Shown here piece by piece: positions 14,337 to 24,200 of a stretch of 48,632 nt of DNA. Position 1 is the stretch's first letter. Each line of letters starts with the position of its first letter. Source of the DNA: Chloroflexota bacterium. Lineage in GTDB: Bacteria > Chloroflexota > Limnocylindria > Limnocylindrales > CSP1-4. Below the pieces are notes generated by a model, which made no database searches, was not told the origin of the DNA, and saw only the letters and a program-made list of their open reading frames with translations. Location: the NCBI GenBank assembly GCA_021783095.1, contig JAJXUG010000029.1, positions 1 through 48,632 of the forward strand. The letters are read 5' to 3'. A program made the position numbers and the translations under genes.

Positions 14337-14409
14337 TCCGCGGTCCTTTCTGCTCCGTGTCGGCATGCCGTGAACGGGGCTCATCCCATCGGAAGGAGTC
14401 TTGCAGGCT

Positions 14410-14835
14410 GTGCGCCGCTATGAACTCATGCTCGTCCTCCGGCCCGACGCGCCGGATGAGCGGGCGTCCGCGGTCATCGACCGCACCACGCGCTACGTCG
14501 TCGCCTCGGGCGGCCAGATCGTCAAGGTGGCGCCCTGGGGCCGCCGCCGGCTCGCGTACCCCATCGACCGCTACCGCGAGGGCTCGTACCACATCGTGGT
14601 CTTCGAGAGCCCCGCAGAGGCCATCGTCGAGCTGGAGCGCAGCCTCCAGATCACCGAGGACGTCCTCCGCTCCCTCGTGACCCGAGTCGTCAAGCCCGTC
14701 AAGGCGCGCCGCGATGCGGCGGCCGGCGAGGCGGATGACGCCGACATCCCGTCCGGCGAGGACGAGGAGGAGGTCGACGAGGGCGAGCTGATCGACGAGT
14801 CCGAGTCCGAGGCCGCGCCCGCGGCCATCGACTGA
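14410..14835 (+). CDS. rpsF: 30S ribosomal protein S6
   Basis: 141 residues from GTG 14410, beginning with RRYELMLVLRPD, the usual S6 N-terminus. A TTG at 14401 lies only 2 nt after GGAAGGAG and is too close to be used. The S6 core includes GRRRLAYPIDRYREGSYHIVVFE and the helix-strand pattern to about residue 95. It ends in a long acidic tail (Glu/Asp-rich, about 40 residues) not found in E. coli's mature core. It heads the classic rpsF-ssb-rpsR operon. Confidence 0.95.
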   Translation: MRRYELMLVLRPDAPDERASAVIDRTTRYVVASGGQIVKVAPWGRRRLAYPIDRYREGSYHIVVFESPAEAIVELERSLQITEDVLRSLVTRVVKPVKARRDAAAGEADDADIPSGEDEEEVDEGELIDESESEAAPAAID

Positions 14836-14851
14836 AGGGGGAGCGCGCACG

Positions 14852-15346
14852 ATGGCGTCCTTCTCGAAGGTCATGATCATCGGCAACCTCGGGCGCGATC
14901 CCGAGATGCGCTACACGCCGAACGGCCGTCCCGTGACGGAGTTCAGCGTGGCGGTGAACCAGAGCACGAAGAACCAGCAGACCAACGAGTGGGTCGAGGC
15001 GACCGACTGGTTCAGGGTCACCGTCTGGGGCGATCGCGCCGAGCGCACCGCCGAGCAGCTCCGCAAGGGCAACCGCGTGTTCGTCGAGGGCCGGTTCCGG
15101 ACCCGCGAGTATGACGCGCGAGACGGCCAGCACCGGGTCTCGCTCGAGATCACCGCGGACTCCGTGGTGAGCCTCGACCGCCCCGGCGCCGAAGACCAGC
15201 CCGGCTCCCTCGGCGGCGCGTCCGCGGGCGGGTTCGGCGGCGCTGGCGCAGCCGGCCCCAGCGGCGGCGGCGAGACCGTGCGTCCCACTCGGCAAGCCCC
15301 GCCCGCCCGGCCGTCCGACGACGACCTCGACGATCTGCCCTTCTGA
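14852..15346 (+). CDS. ssb: Single-stranded DNA-binding protein
   Basis: 164 residues. The OB fold covers about residues 1-112: KVMIIGNLGRDPEMRYTPNG, VAVNQSTKN, TDWFRVTVWGDRAE and LRKGNRVFVEGRF. A Gly/Ala-rich linker follows, ending in the acidic tip DDDLDDLPF that binds repair and replication partners such as PriA and RecG, both encoded in this window. It sits between rpsF and rpsR as in most bacteria. Confidence 0.97.
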   Translation: MASFSKVMIIGNLGRDPEMRYTPNGRPVTEFSVAVNQSTKNQQTNEWVEATDWFRVTVWGDRAERTAEQLRKGNRVFVEGRFRTREYDARDGQHRVSLEITADSVVSLDRPGAEDQPGSLGGASAGGFGGAGAAGPSGGGETVRPTRQAPPARPSDDDLDDLPF

Positions 15347-15410
15347 CGACGATCCGCGGCCCACGGGCCGCCGCGGCGGCTGAGCGGCCACCACCTGGAG
15401 ACACACCGAC

Positions 15411-15677
15411 ATGCCCCCCTCTCGAACGAAGAAGCGCGACGACTACTACCGCGACCGCCGGCGCCGGAAGGTCTGCTCCTTCTGTGCCGACAAGACGGTC
15501 GCGATCGACTACAAGGAGGTCAACCGCCTCCGCCGGTACCTCTCGGAGCGCGCGAAGATCGAGCCCCGACGCAAGACCGGCACCTGCGCGGCACACCAGC
15601 GCGAGCTGGCCGTGGCCCTCAAGCGGGCCCGGCACGTGGCGCTGCTCCCGTACGCCCCGCAGCACCTGCGCCCATAG
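15411..15677 (+). CDS. rpsR: 30S ribosomal protein S18, zinc-binding form
   Basis: 88 residues. S18 signatures [21 protein letters not shown] and [22 protein letters not shown] are clear. C22, C25, C59 and H62 form a likely CCCH zinc site (the C+ form of S18). The rplI gene that often closes this operon is absent; a TSUP permease gene follows instead. Confidence 0.97.
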   Translation: MPPSRTKKRDDYYRDRRRRKVCSFCADKTVAIDYKEVNRLRRYLSERAKIEPRRKTGTCAAHQRELAVALKRARHVALLPYAPQHLRP

Positions 15678-15732
15678 CCCTGACCGTGCGAGGCCGGATC
15701 ACGCGGGGCGCCGCGGCATTCGCGACGCCCCG

Positions 15733-16557
15733 GTGATCGCCGGCCTGGTCCTGCTCGCCGGGGGCGCCGCCGCGGGCGTCTTCGGCTCGCTGCTGGGCCT
15801 CGGCGGGGGCATCCTGATCGTGCCCCTGCTCACGCTCGGCTTCGGGCTGCCGCTGCGGGAGGCCGTGGCCGTGTCGCTGGTGTCGGTCATCGTCACCTCC
15901 AGCGCCTCGGCGGGCGTGTACCTCCAGCGGCACGTCGCGAACCTGCGCCTCGGCATGGTGCTCGAGCTGTTCTCGGCGTCCGGCGCCCTCGTGGGCGGGC
16001 TGGTCGCGTTCCTGCTGTCCGAGCAGATGCTCGCCGGGCTGTTCGCCGGGCTCCTGATCTGGGTGGCGGTGTCGATGGTTTGCCGCTCCGAATCGGCGCC
16101 CGCCCTCGCCGCACCGGCCCCCGCGGCCGATGTGCCCGAGCCCGCCAGCCCGGCGTTCATCGACACACTCTCAGGCCCCGGGTACCGCGCCCACAGCCTG
16201 CCCCTGGGCATGGCGGGCTCGCTGTTCGCCGGGCTCGTGTCCGCGCTCCTGGGCGTCGGCGGCGGGATCATCAAGGTGCCCACGATGCACCTGCTCATGG
16301 GCGTGCCGCTCAAGGTGGCCACGGCGACCAGCAACATGATGATCGGCATCACCGCGACATCGTCCGCGGTCATCTACCTGCTCCGCGGCCAGCTGGACCC
16401 GTTCGTCGCCGGGCCCACCGCGCTGGGGGTGTTCGCGGGGGCGATGATCGGCACCAGGGTCGCGCACCGCATCGACGTGCGCGTCCTGCGCTGGCTGTTC
16501 GTCGTCGTGCTCGCTTACACGGCCTTTCAGATGGGCCAGAAGGCGCTCGGGCTGTGA
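15733..16557 (+). CDS. TSUP (TauE/SafE) family membrane permease
   Basis: 274 residues from GTG 15733; no ATG is available upstream in frame. The TSUP fold shows as two homologous halves, with GSLLGLGGGILIVPLL (19-34) and SALLGVGGGIIKVPTM (about 168-183), and about eight membrane helices. TSUP proteins move sulfite, sulfonates or other small organosulfur anions; the substrate cannot be read here. Its stop overlaps the start of a DUF1634 gene, its frequent genomic partner. Confidence 0.88.
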   Translation: MIAGLVLLAGGAAAGVFGSLLGLGGGILIVPLLTLGFGLPLREAVAVSLVSVIVTSSASAGVYLQRHVANLRLGMVLELFSASGALVGGLVAFLLSEQMLAGLFAGLLIWVAVSMVCRSESAPALAAPAPAADVPEPASPAFIDTLSGPGYRAHSLPLGMAGSLFAGLVSALLGVGGGIIKVPTMHLLMGVPLKVATATSNMMIGITATSSAVIYLLRGQLDPFVAGPTALGVFAGAMIGTRVAHRIDVRVLRWLFVVVLAYTAFQMGQKALGL

Positions 16558-16952
16558 GCGGTGTGACCATCGCCACGCGCGCGGCGGGCGCGCAGGACAC
16601 CGCCGCTCGAATCGAGACGCTGGCGGCCCGGGTGCTGACGTGGGGGACCCGCATCGCCCTCGGCTTCGTGCTCGTGGGCGTCGTCGGGATGCTCCTCGCC
16701 GGGGTGGACACGATCCGCTCGGCGCAGCCGCCGTACTCGCTCGCGGCGATCCCGGGCCAGCTCGTGGCGCTCACGCCCGAGGGCTTCCTGTGGGCCGGCC
16801 TGACGCTCCTCGTCGCGCTGCCGCTCGGCCGCGTGGTGGTGGCGGGCGCCGGGTTCCTCGCCGCCGGGGATCGGCGGCTGGTGCTGGTGGCTGCCCTGGT
16901 CCTGCTGGTGATCGGCGTGTCGATCGTCGCCGCGCTCCGGCTTGAGGCCTGA
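16554..16952 (+). CDS. DUF1634 membrane protein, partner of the TSUP permease
   Basis: 132 residues with three hydrophobic segments (about 32-50, 74-95 and 107-126) and the family-like start RIETLAARVLTWGTRIALG. DUF1634 proteins of unknown function are typically encoded directly after TSUP permeases, as here with a GTGA overlap, so they likely form a two-component transporter or a modulator pair. The assignment rests on pattern, size and context. Confidence 0.75.
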   Translation: MSGVTIATRAAGAQDTAARIETLAARVLTWGTRIALGFVLVGVVGMLLAGVDTIRSAQPPYSLAAIPGQLVALTPEGFLWAGLTLLVALPLGRVVVAGAGFLAAGDRRLVLVAALVLLVIGVSIVAALRLEA

Positions 16953-16953
16953 C

Positions 16954-18015
16954 GTGGACGCCGTGCTGCTCGTCATCGCGTTCTTCGTGATCCTTGCCGG
17001 CGCCGAGCTGTTCACCAACGGCATCGAGTGGTTCGGGCGCAAGCTCGAGCTGGCCGAGGGCGCGGTCGGGTCCGTGCTCGCCGCCGTCGGCACGGCGCTG
17101 CCGGAGACCATGATCCCGATCATCGCGATCGGGTTCGGGGGCGGCGGCCGGGCCACCGACGAGGTGGGCATCGGCGCCGTGCTGGGGGCGCCGTTCATGC
17201 TCTCGACCCTCGCCATGTTCGTCACCGGCGCAGGGGTCCTGGCCTACCGCTCACGTCGGCCCAGCGGCAGCGTGATGACCGTCGACACCGGCGTGCTCGT
17301 GCACGACATCCGGTTCTTCGTCGTCGCCTACACGCTCGCGATCGCTGCCGCGTTCCTGCCCGAGCCGCTGGCGCCCGCGAAGTGGCTCGTGGCGCTCGCC
17401 CTCGCCGGGATCTACATCGTCTACGTGAAGGGCCACTTCGACGCAGAGCACGAGGCGGGCGAGGAGGACCTGGCGCCCCTGCGCTTCCACCGCTTCGACC
17501 GGAACGGCCATCTCGCCGACCCTGCCGTGCCGCGCCTGCGGATCGTCAGCCTCCAGGTCCTGGCCGCGCTCGCCTGCATCGTCGGGGGTGCGTACCTCTT
17601 CGTCGGCGCCGTGAACTCGCTCGCGCAGGCGCTCGGCGTGAGCGAGCTGCTGCTCGCCCTGGTCATCGCGCCGATCGCGACCGAGCTGCCCGAGAAGTTC
17701 AACAGCCTGATCTGGGTCCGCCAGGGCAAGGACACGCTCGCGATGGGGAACATCACGGGTGCGATGGTCTTCCAGTCGGCCATCCCGACGATCGTCGCGC
17801 TCGTGCTCGCAGGCTCCGCATGGCACGTCTCCTCCGACACCGCGCTGGCGTTCGCGTCGGCGCTCATCGCGCTCGTCGCGGTGGCGGCGGTGTTCGGGCC
17901 GATGGCGCGCCGGCACGCGCTCGACGGCAGGGCGCTGCTCGTCGGCGGCGTCCTGTACGCAGCGTACCTGGGGCTCGTGGCGTCGGAGCTGACCGGCGTG
18001 GTGCACTTGGGCTGA
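16954..18015 (+). CDS. Sodium/calcium exchanger-type cation antiporter (CaCA superfamily)
   Basis: 353 residues from GTG 16954; a TTG four codons earlier is an alternative. The two inverted alpha-repeats of CaCA proteins are visible: GSVLAAVGTALPET (39-52) and APIATELPEKFNS (about 239-251), each with the ion-binding Glu. About ten membrane helices flank a His/Glu/Asp-rich cytoplasmic loop (HFDAEHEAGEEDLAPLRFHR). Such proteins exchange Ca2+ or other cations for Na+ or H+. It starts right after the DUF1634 gene, so the three transport genes are probably one unit. Confidence 0.85.
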   Translation: MDAVLLVIAFFVILAGAELFTNGIEWFGRKLELAEGAVGSVLAAVGTALPETMIPIIAIGFGGGGRATDEVGIGAVLGAPFMLSTLAMFVTGAGVLAYRSRRPSGSVMTVDTGVLVHDIRFFVVAYTLAIAAAFLPEPLAPAKWLVALALAGIYIVYVKGHFDAEHEAGEEDLAPLRFHRFDRNGHLADPAVPRLRIVSLQVLAALACIVGGAYLFVGAVNSLAQALGVSELLLALVIAPIATELPEKFNSLIWVRQGKDTLAMGNITGAMVFQSAIPTIVALVLAGSAWHVSSDTALAFASALIALVAVAAVFGPMARRHALDGRALLVGGVLYAAYLGLVASELTGVVHLG

Positions 18016-18093
18016 GTGCCCCGCGCGGTGCGCCCGCGGGGTCCGGCGCACCGCGCGACGGCGCCGCGGGCGGAGCCGACGGGACCCGCGTGC

Positions 18094-18099
18094 TAGCAT
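18094..18099 (+). promoter_or_regulatory. Extended -10 promoter of ilvE
   Basis: TGC plus TAGCAT is a full TGnTAnnnT match. The predicted start near 18106 leaves a leader of about 53 nt with a weak TGGAG site. No attenuator or riboswitch is recognised in this short leader. Confidence 0.6.
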
Positions 18100-18158
18100 T
18101 TCGGGGACCGAATCGAGCCCCGCGCGGTTCTCGCCGCAACTCCACTTGGAGCCTGCCG

Positions 18159-19121
18159 ATGCTCACCCAGCAGCCGTCCACCGCCCCGCAGCCGCGTCCC
18201 CTCGACGAGCTGATCGCCTACTTCGAGGGCGACTACGTGGCACTCAAGGACGCCAAGGTCAGCATCATGACCCATGCGTTCATGTACGGGACCGCGACTT
18301 TCGAGGGCATCCGCGCCTACTGGAGCGCAGAGCAGGGCCAGCTCTACGGCCTGTTCATCCGCGAGCACCTCGAGCGCATCCGGAACTCGGCCAAGATGCT
18401 GCTGATGGACCCGGTGCCGTCGGTCGACGAGCTGTTCGCCATCGTGGTCGAGACGATCCGGCGTAACCACTTCCGCGAGGACGCCTACATCCGGCCGTCG
18501 TTCTACAAGAGCACGCGCGCCATCGGCGTCAAGCTGCACCACCTCGACCACCAGCTGTACGTGATCGCCACGCCGTTCGGCAACTACGTGGACATCGAGA
18601 AGGGCATTCGCCTGATGACCTCGTCGTGGCGCCGCAACGCCGACGAGGCGCTGCCGGCCCGGGGCAAGATCGTCGGCGGCTACGTGAACATGGCCTTCCA
18701 GAAGTCCGAGGCCGAGCTCAACGGCTACGACGAGGCGCTCGTGCTCACGCCCAGCGGCCACGCGTCGGAGGCGTCGGCGGCGAACCTGTACATGGTCCGC
18801 GGCGGCACGCTGATCACCCCGCCGGTGTCGGACGACATCCTCGAGGGCGTGACGCGCAAGGCGATCCTGACCCTCGCGGCGGACCTGGGGATCCCCACCG
18901 AGATCCGCTCGATCGACCGCTCCGAGCTCTATGTCTGCGACGAGGTCTTCCTGTGCGGGACCGGCGTGCAGGTGAGCGCGGCGATCGAGGTGGACCACAG
19001 GGCCGTGGGCACGGGCCAGATCGGGCCGATCTCACGCCGCATCAGCGAGACGTACTTCGACGCCGTGCGCGGAAAGCTGCCGCAGTACCAGTCCTGGCTC
19101 ACGCCGATAACGGCCGGCTGA
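18159..19121 (+). CDS. ilvE: Branched-chain amino acid aminotransferase
   Basis: 320 residues of fold-type IV. Catalyses the last step of Val/Leu/Ile synthesis and the first of their breakdown with PLP. Visible features are THAFMYGTATFEGIRAY, the IRPSFYKS strand, the PLP lysine region ARGKIVGGYVN, GYDEALVLTPSGHASEASAANL, and LITPPVSDDILEGVTRKAIL. The ATG at 18159 begins 10-15 residues before the conserved region. It stands alone with its own promoter and a hairpin downstream. Confidence 0.95.
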   Translation: MLTQQPSTAPQPRPLDELIAYFEGDYVALKDAKVSIMTHAFMYGTATFEGIRAYWSAEQGQLYGLFIREHLERIRNSAKMLLMDPVPSVDELFAIVVETIRRNHFREDAYIRPSFYKSTRAIGVKLHHLDHQLYVIATPFGNYVDIEKGIRLMTSSWRRNADEALPARGKIVGGYVNMAFQKSEAELNGYDEALVLTPSGHASEASAANLYMVRGGTLITPPVSDDILEGVTRKAILTLAADLGIPTEIRSIDRSELYVCDEVFLCGTGVQVSAAIEVDHRAVGTGQIGPISRRISETYFDAVRGKLPQYQSWLTPITAG

Positions 19122-19160
19122 CCGGACGGGGCCTTTGCACAGGGCGACGGGGAGGCGCGC

Positions 19161-19181
19161 GCGGCCCCCCTCTCGGGCCGC
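19161..19181 (+). terminator. Terminator hairpin after ilvE
   Basis: GCGGCCC and GGGCCGC form a 7-bp stem, followed by CCTTCG. A second perfect hairpin (GGCCGCC/GGCGGCC, 19200-19217) lies just beyond and could serve the converging minus-strand gene. Neither has a strong T tract. Confidence 0.5.
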
Positions 19182-19220
19182 CCTTCGCTGTGGCTGGTCG
19201 GCCGCCTCGGGGCGGCCTCG

Positions 19221-21074
19221 TCAGCCAGCCGTCGGAATGGTCAAGTCCGTGCCGTCCCGCCCGAGCACGATGACGATGTCGGCATTCACCGTTGGGTCCG
19301 TGCCCGTCTGCACCGTGGCGTTGTAGAGGCTCTGCAGGTACTTGATCGTCTGCGGCAGCTTCGCGGCGGCGCTCCCGTAGACCGTGATCGTCGTGTGGGC
19401 CGGGGCCGTGGTCGCCGGCTTGATCGGCGCGGACGCGTTGATGCCGAAGTAGTCGAGGTAGGCGGCGTTGTTGGCGGCGTGGGCGGCGAGGCCCTTGCCG
19501 TCGAGCACCCAGACATTCGCGTTCTCGGTCGTGAGCCTCTCCTGGAGCGCGAGCACCGAGGGGCTGACGCTGAACGCCTGCCTGACCGCCTGTTGCACGC
19601 GCGCCGTGTTGATCAGAAGCCGCCCGTCGCGGCCGCCTGTCACCTGGTACATGTCCGTGGAGAAGTAGGGCGCGGCGAACACGTAGGACCGGATGCTCTT
19701 GAGGTCGATCTGCGCGGCGAGGCCGAAGAGCTGGCTCATGGTCGCGGTGTCCCCGAGAGGGAGGTCGGTGCTGATCGTCTTCTTGAGCGCCGCGACGAGC
19801 CCGTTGAGGTTGGCGAACACGCTCTGCGGGTCGAGCTCGTTCTTGAGCGACAGGATCACGCGCTGCTGCCGGTGGCCGCGGTCGAAGTCGTCGGAGCCGT
19901 GGCGCGAGCGGGCGTAGACGAGCGCCTGGGTGCCGTTCATCTCCTGGGGGCCGGCGGGGACGTACACCCGCGTCTTGACCTGGTCGGTCAGCGGGAAGCT
20001 GTCGTCGGCCACCGGGATCTGGACGTTGACCTGCACCCCGCCCAGCGTGTCGACGGCGTCGACGAAGCCGGCGAAGGTGACCTTCACGTAGTACTGGATC
20101 TGGAGGCCGAACAGGTTGCCGAGGATCGCCTTGAGGGCGTTGAAGCCGCGCGTCTGCGCCGTCTTGCCCGGCCACAGGTCCGACCTGTTCTCGTTGGCGC
20201 TGAACCAGGAGTTGATCCGCTGGCCGTACGTCTGGCCCCACACGCCCTGGGCCTGGGCCGGCACCGGCACGCCGGCCGTGTCGCGCGGGAGCTGGAGCAT
20301 CGCGACCTGCTTGGTCGCCGGGTCGATCGACACGACGATCATCGTGTCGGTGTTGAACACGGTGTCGCTCGCGGACCGCTGGTCGCTGCCGACGAGCAGG
20401 ATGTTGAGCCGCCCCTTGCCATCCCAGGGCTGGAACGTGGGCGCGGGCGTCGTCCCCGGGGCGAGCGAGCCGATCGGCGTCGCTCCCGGGGTGTTGGTCG
20501 GGAGGCCGTTGTCGAGGCCGGAGTCCGACGGCGGGGCGAACGACGGGTTCGGGCTCTCACCCGAGCCGGTGGCGCAGCTCGCGCTGGCGGTCTCCGGGTT
20601 GATGCAGTTGACAACCGACAGCGCCAGCGCGTCGTAGTGCCACACGGCGAGGTGGGCGCCGGCCATCACCAGCACGACGGCGGCGAGACCGCCGATCGAG
20701 AGCGGGTTGAGCGGCAGCCGCGCGCGGCCGAGCCGGCCGTCGCCCGCCGCGTCCGCGGCGTTCAGGAAGCGCGCCACGTTCCAGGCGTCCACCGCCGCGG
20801 CCCCGCGGTAGAGGAACGCGAGGGCGTTGGCGACCAGCAGGCCGTTGAGGAAGCCCGGGTTGATCGCGAGGGCCTCGAGCTGGCTGCGCTCCGCCCGCAG
20901 CCCGATCCCGGCCAGCGCGGCGAGGGTGAGCAGCGGCAGGGCCGCAAACCCGAGGGCGCGGGCCCAGGCGCCGGCGTACGCGTGGCCCAGCCCTGGGAAG
21001 ACGAGCGACAGGAAGGCCGCCCCGAAGGCGGAGCGCGCCCGCGGGAGGCGCGGGGAGCGCGGGGGAGTCGACAT
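19221..21074 (-). CDS. LCP (LytR-CpsA-Psr) family cell-wall glycopolymer ligase
   Basis: 617 residues. An N-terminal region of several hydrophobic segments (about 14-110, starting FGAAFLSLVFPGLGHAYAGA) plus another helix (about 126-147) anchors an external LCP domain. That domain starts at LNILLVGSDQRSASDT (about 218) and contains MLQLPRDTAGVP, FVDAVDTLGGVQVNV, and the Arg cluster YARSRHGSDDFDRGHRQQR that binds the polyprenyl phosphate. A LytR_C-type domain (about 515-612) ends the protein. LCP enzymes transfer glycopolymers to peptidoglycan or other acceptors. The multi-helix front end is longer than the single helix of most LCP proteins. Confidence 0.88.
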   Translation of the reverse strand: MSTPPRSPRLPRARSAFGAAFLSLVFPGLGHAYAGAWARALGFAALPLLTLAALAGIGLRAERSQLEALAINPGFLNGLLVANALAFLYRGAAAVDAWNVARFLNAADAAGDGRLGRARLPLNPLSIGGLAAVVLVMAGAHLAVWHYDALALSVVNCINPETASASCATGSGESPNPSFAPPSDSGLDNGLPTNTPGATPIGSLAPGTTPAPTFQPWDGKGRLNILLVGSDQRSASDTVFNTDTMIVVSIDPATKQVAMLQLPRDTAGVPVPAQAQGVWGQTYGQRINSWFSANENRSDLWPGKTAQTRGFNALKAILGNLFGLQIQYYVKVTFAGFVDAVDTLGGVQVNVQIPVADDSFPLTDQVKTRVYVPAGPQEMNGTQALVYARSRHGSDDFDRGHRQQRVILSLKNELDPQSVFANLNGLVAALKKTISTDLPLGDTATMSQLFGLAAQIDLKSIRSYVFAAPYFSTDMYQVTGGRDGRLLINTARVQQAVRQAFSVSPSVLALQERLTTENANVWVLDGKGLAAHAANNAAYLDYFGINASAPIKPATTAPAHTTITVYGSAAAKLPQTIKYLQSLYNATVQTGTDPTVNADIVIVLGRDGTDLTIPTAG

Positions 21075-21082
21075 CGCGGCGG

Positions 21083-21088
21083 ATCATA
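21083..21088 (-). promoter_or_regulatory. -10 promoter of the LCP gene (predicted leaderless)
   Basis: On the minus strand TATGAT lies 8 nt before the ATG. The predicted start at 21076 leaves a 2-nt leader, and no ribosome binding site is present. Confidence 0.55.
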
Positions 21089-21191
21089 CGTCGGGCCAAG
21101 CGAATTCGGCGTGCGCGGGCGCCTGACGGTGCCCGCGGGCCCCGGATCGCGCCGGCAACGCTCGCCGGCCGCACGCACGGCCCACCTTCCG

Positions 21192-21197
21192 TAGACT
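21192..21197 (+). promoter_or_regulatory. Candidate -10 promoter of the ileS operon
   Basis: TAGACT in the 178-nt divergent gap, with a predicted start near 21204 and a leader of about 49 nt. No T-box-like or other structured leader was recognised. Confidence 0.45.
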
Positions 21198-21252
21198 TAG
21201 ACGCCCGCCGTGGCCCGCCAGAGGGGGCCGCGCCCGCGACGCACGAGGCCCG

Positions 21253-24200
21253 ATGTTCCAGCCTGTCTCCGCCCGACCCGACTTCGTCGCCCAGGAGCAC
21301 GAGCTGCTCCGCGAGTGGGCAGAGCGCAAGACGTTCGCGCGCCTGCGCGCGCAGAACGCGGACGGGCCGCGCTGGAGCTTCCTCGACGGCCCGATCACGG
21401 CCAACAACCCGATGGGCGTCCACCACGCGTGGGGCCGCACCTACAAGGACCTCTACCAGCGGTTCCACGCCATGCTCGGCGAGGACCAGCGGTACCAGAA
21501 CGGGTTCGACTGCCAGGGCCTGTGGGTGGAGGTCAACGTCGAGAAAGCGCTGGGCTTCACCTCCAAGCGCGACATCGAGGCCTACGGGATCGCCGAGTTC
21601 GTCCGCCTGTGCAAGCAGCGGGTCCTGACCTACGCCGCCCGCCAGACCGAGCAGAGCATGCGCCTCGGCTACTGGATGGACTGGAACGACCCGGCCGAGC
21701 TGCTCCGCCTGCGCGATCTGATGGATCAGGACCCGGGCCGGCAGGCGACGATCCAGGGCGTGGACGGGCCGGTCACCGACACGGTCGAGATGCTCGTCGG
21801 GCGCCTCGGCATGCCCGAGGTCGGGGGCAGCTACTTCACGTTCAGCAACGAGAACAACGACCTCATCTGGGGGTTCCTTGCCGAGTGCAACCGCCGCGGC
21901 TGGGTGTACCGCGGCCACGACACGATGCCGTGGTGCCCACGCTGCGGCACCGGGCTGTCCCAGATGGAGATGAACGAGGGGTACGCGGACCGCGAGGACC
22001 CGGGCCTGACCGTCCGCCTCCCGTTGGTGGACCGCCCGGGCGAGGCGCTGCTGGTCTGGACCACGACGCCCTGGACCCTGGCGGCCAACGTGGCGGCCGC
22101 CGTGGGCGAGGACCTGCGCTACGTCAAGGTGCGGCAGGCCGACGCGACGTTCTGGCTGGGCAAGGGGACGCTCAAGCAGGCGCTGCGCGGCCCGTTCGAG
22201 GTGCTCGACGAGGTTGCCGGCAAAGACCTCGAGGGCTGGCGCTACACGGGGCCCTACGACGGGCTGCCAGCCGTGAAGGCCGCGTTCGCCGAGGGCGCCT
22301 ACGAGCACCGCGTCGTCCTGTGGGGCGAGGTGGGTGAGGACGAGGGCACGGGCATCGTCCACATCGCGCCCGGCTGCGGCGCCGAGGACTACCAGCTCGG
22401 CAAGTCCCTGGGCCTGCCGGTCCTGGGCCCGATCGACGAGGACGGCCGCTACTACGGGGGCTTCGGCTGGCTGTCGGGCAAGGACGCGCCCGAGGTGGCC
22501 GAGGACGTCGTCTCGGACCTCGAGCAGCGCGGCTTCTTCTACCACCTCGAGCCGTACGCCCACCGCTACCCGCACTGCTGGCGCTGCGGCACCCCGCTGC
22601 TGTTTCGGCTCGTGGACGAGTGGTACATCAGCATGGGCGAGGTCTACGACCGGCCGCGCGAGACGCTCACGAAGGAGCAGGTCGACGCAAGCCTCCGCTA
22701 CCAGATCATGGAGGTCGTGGACCAGATCCGCTGGCTCCCGGGCTTCGGCTACGACCGGGAGCTCGACTGGCTGCTCAACATGCGCGACTGGATGATCTCC
22801 AAGAAGCGCTACTACGGCCTGGCCCTGCCGATCTACGACTGCCGCGCCTGCGGCGCGTTCGACGTGGTGGGCGGCCGCGAGGAGCTCCGGGCGCGCGCGG
22901 TCGAGGGCTGGGACCAGTTCGAGGGCCACACCCCGCACCGCCCGTATGTGGACGCGGTCAAGATCGCCTGCCCGAACTGCGGCGAGCCGGTCGCGCGGAT
23001 CGCCGACGTCGGCAACCCGTGGCTGGACGCGGGCATCGTGCCGTTCTCGACGATGCACTTCCGCGAGGAGCCGGACTTCTGGGCCAAGTGGTTCCCGGCC
23101 GACTTCATCAGCGAGTCGTTCCCGGGGCAGTTCCGCAACTGGTTCTACGCGATGCTCGCGATGTCGACGGTCCTGCGCCGCGAGGCCCCGTTCAAGACGA
23201 TCTTCGGCTACGCCACGCTGTTCGGCGAGGACGGCCGGCCGATGCACAAGAGCTGGGGCAACGCGATCGAGTTCGACGAGGCCGCTGAGCGCATGGGCGT
23301 CGACGTCATGCGCTGGATGTACGCGTCCGCGCGCCCCGACGACAACATCCTGTTCGGCTGGCACGCGGCCGACGAGGCCCGGCGCGGGCTGCTGGTGCTG
23401 TGGAACGTGTACGCGTTCTTCGTGACCTACGCGCGACTCGCCGGCTGGACCCCCGCCGACGGAGCCCCGGCCGTGGCCGACCGCCCGCCGCTCGACCGCT
23501 GGATCCTGTCGCGCGCCGCCGGCACCGCGGCCGCCGTCGAGGCCCGCCTGCGCGACTACGACGCCGAGGCCGCGACGCGGGTCCTGGACACGTTCATCGA
23601 CGACCTCTCGACCTGGTACCTGCGCCTCTCGCGGCGTCGGATGTCGCGTGGTAGCGGCGCCGACCGAGATGCGGCCTTCGCGACGCTCCACGCCGCGCTC
23701 GTCGCCCTGGCGCGCATGGCCGCGCCGATTCTGCCCTTCCTCTCCGAGTCGATGTACGGGAACCTCGTCGCTGCCGTCGACGCCGCCGCGCCCGACTCCG
23801 TGCACCTCTCCGGCTGGCCGGCCGCCGAGCTCGCGCCCCTGCGCGACGCCGCGCTCGAGGACGCCATGGCGCTTGCCCGCCGGGCCGTCGACCTGTCGAG
23901 GACGCTCCGCGGCCACGCGGGGCTCAAGGTGCGCCAGCCGCTCGCCCGGCTGTGGCTGGCGCTCCCCGGCCGCGAGGTGGGCGAGCTCGACGCGCTGCTC
24001 GAGCTGGTCCGCGCCGAGGCCAACGTCAAGGACGTCGAACTCATCGGCGACGAGTCCGACCTGGTCGACCGCGGCGTCAAGGTCCTGCTGCCCAAGGTCG
24101 GCAAGCGGCTGGGCGCCAGGATCCCGGCGATCATGGCGGCCGCCCGCGCCGGCCGCTTCGAGATCCACGCCGACGCCTCGGTGACGATCGAGGGCGAGAC

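Noticed and set aside
21075-21252. T-box leader for ileS.
   Set aside because: The leader is only about 49 nt, and no T-box sequence or specifier-stem pattern is visible.
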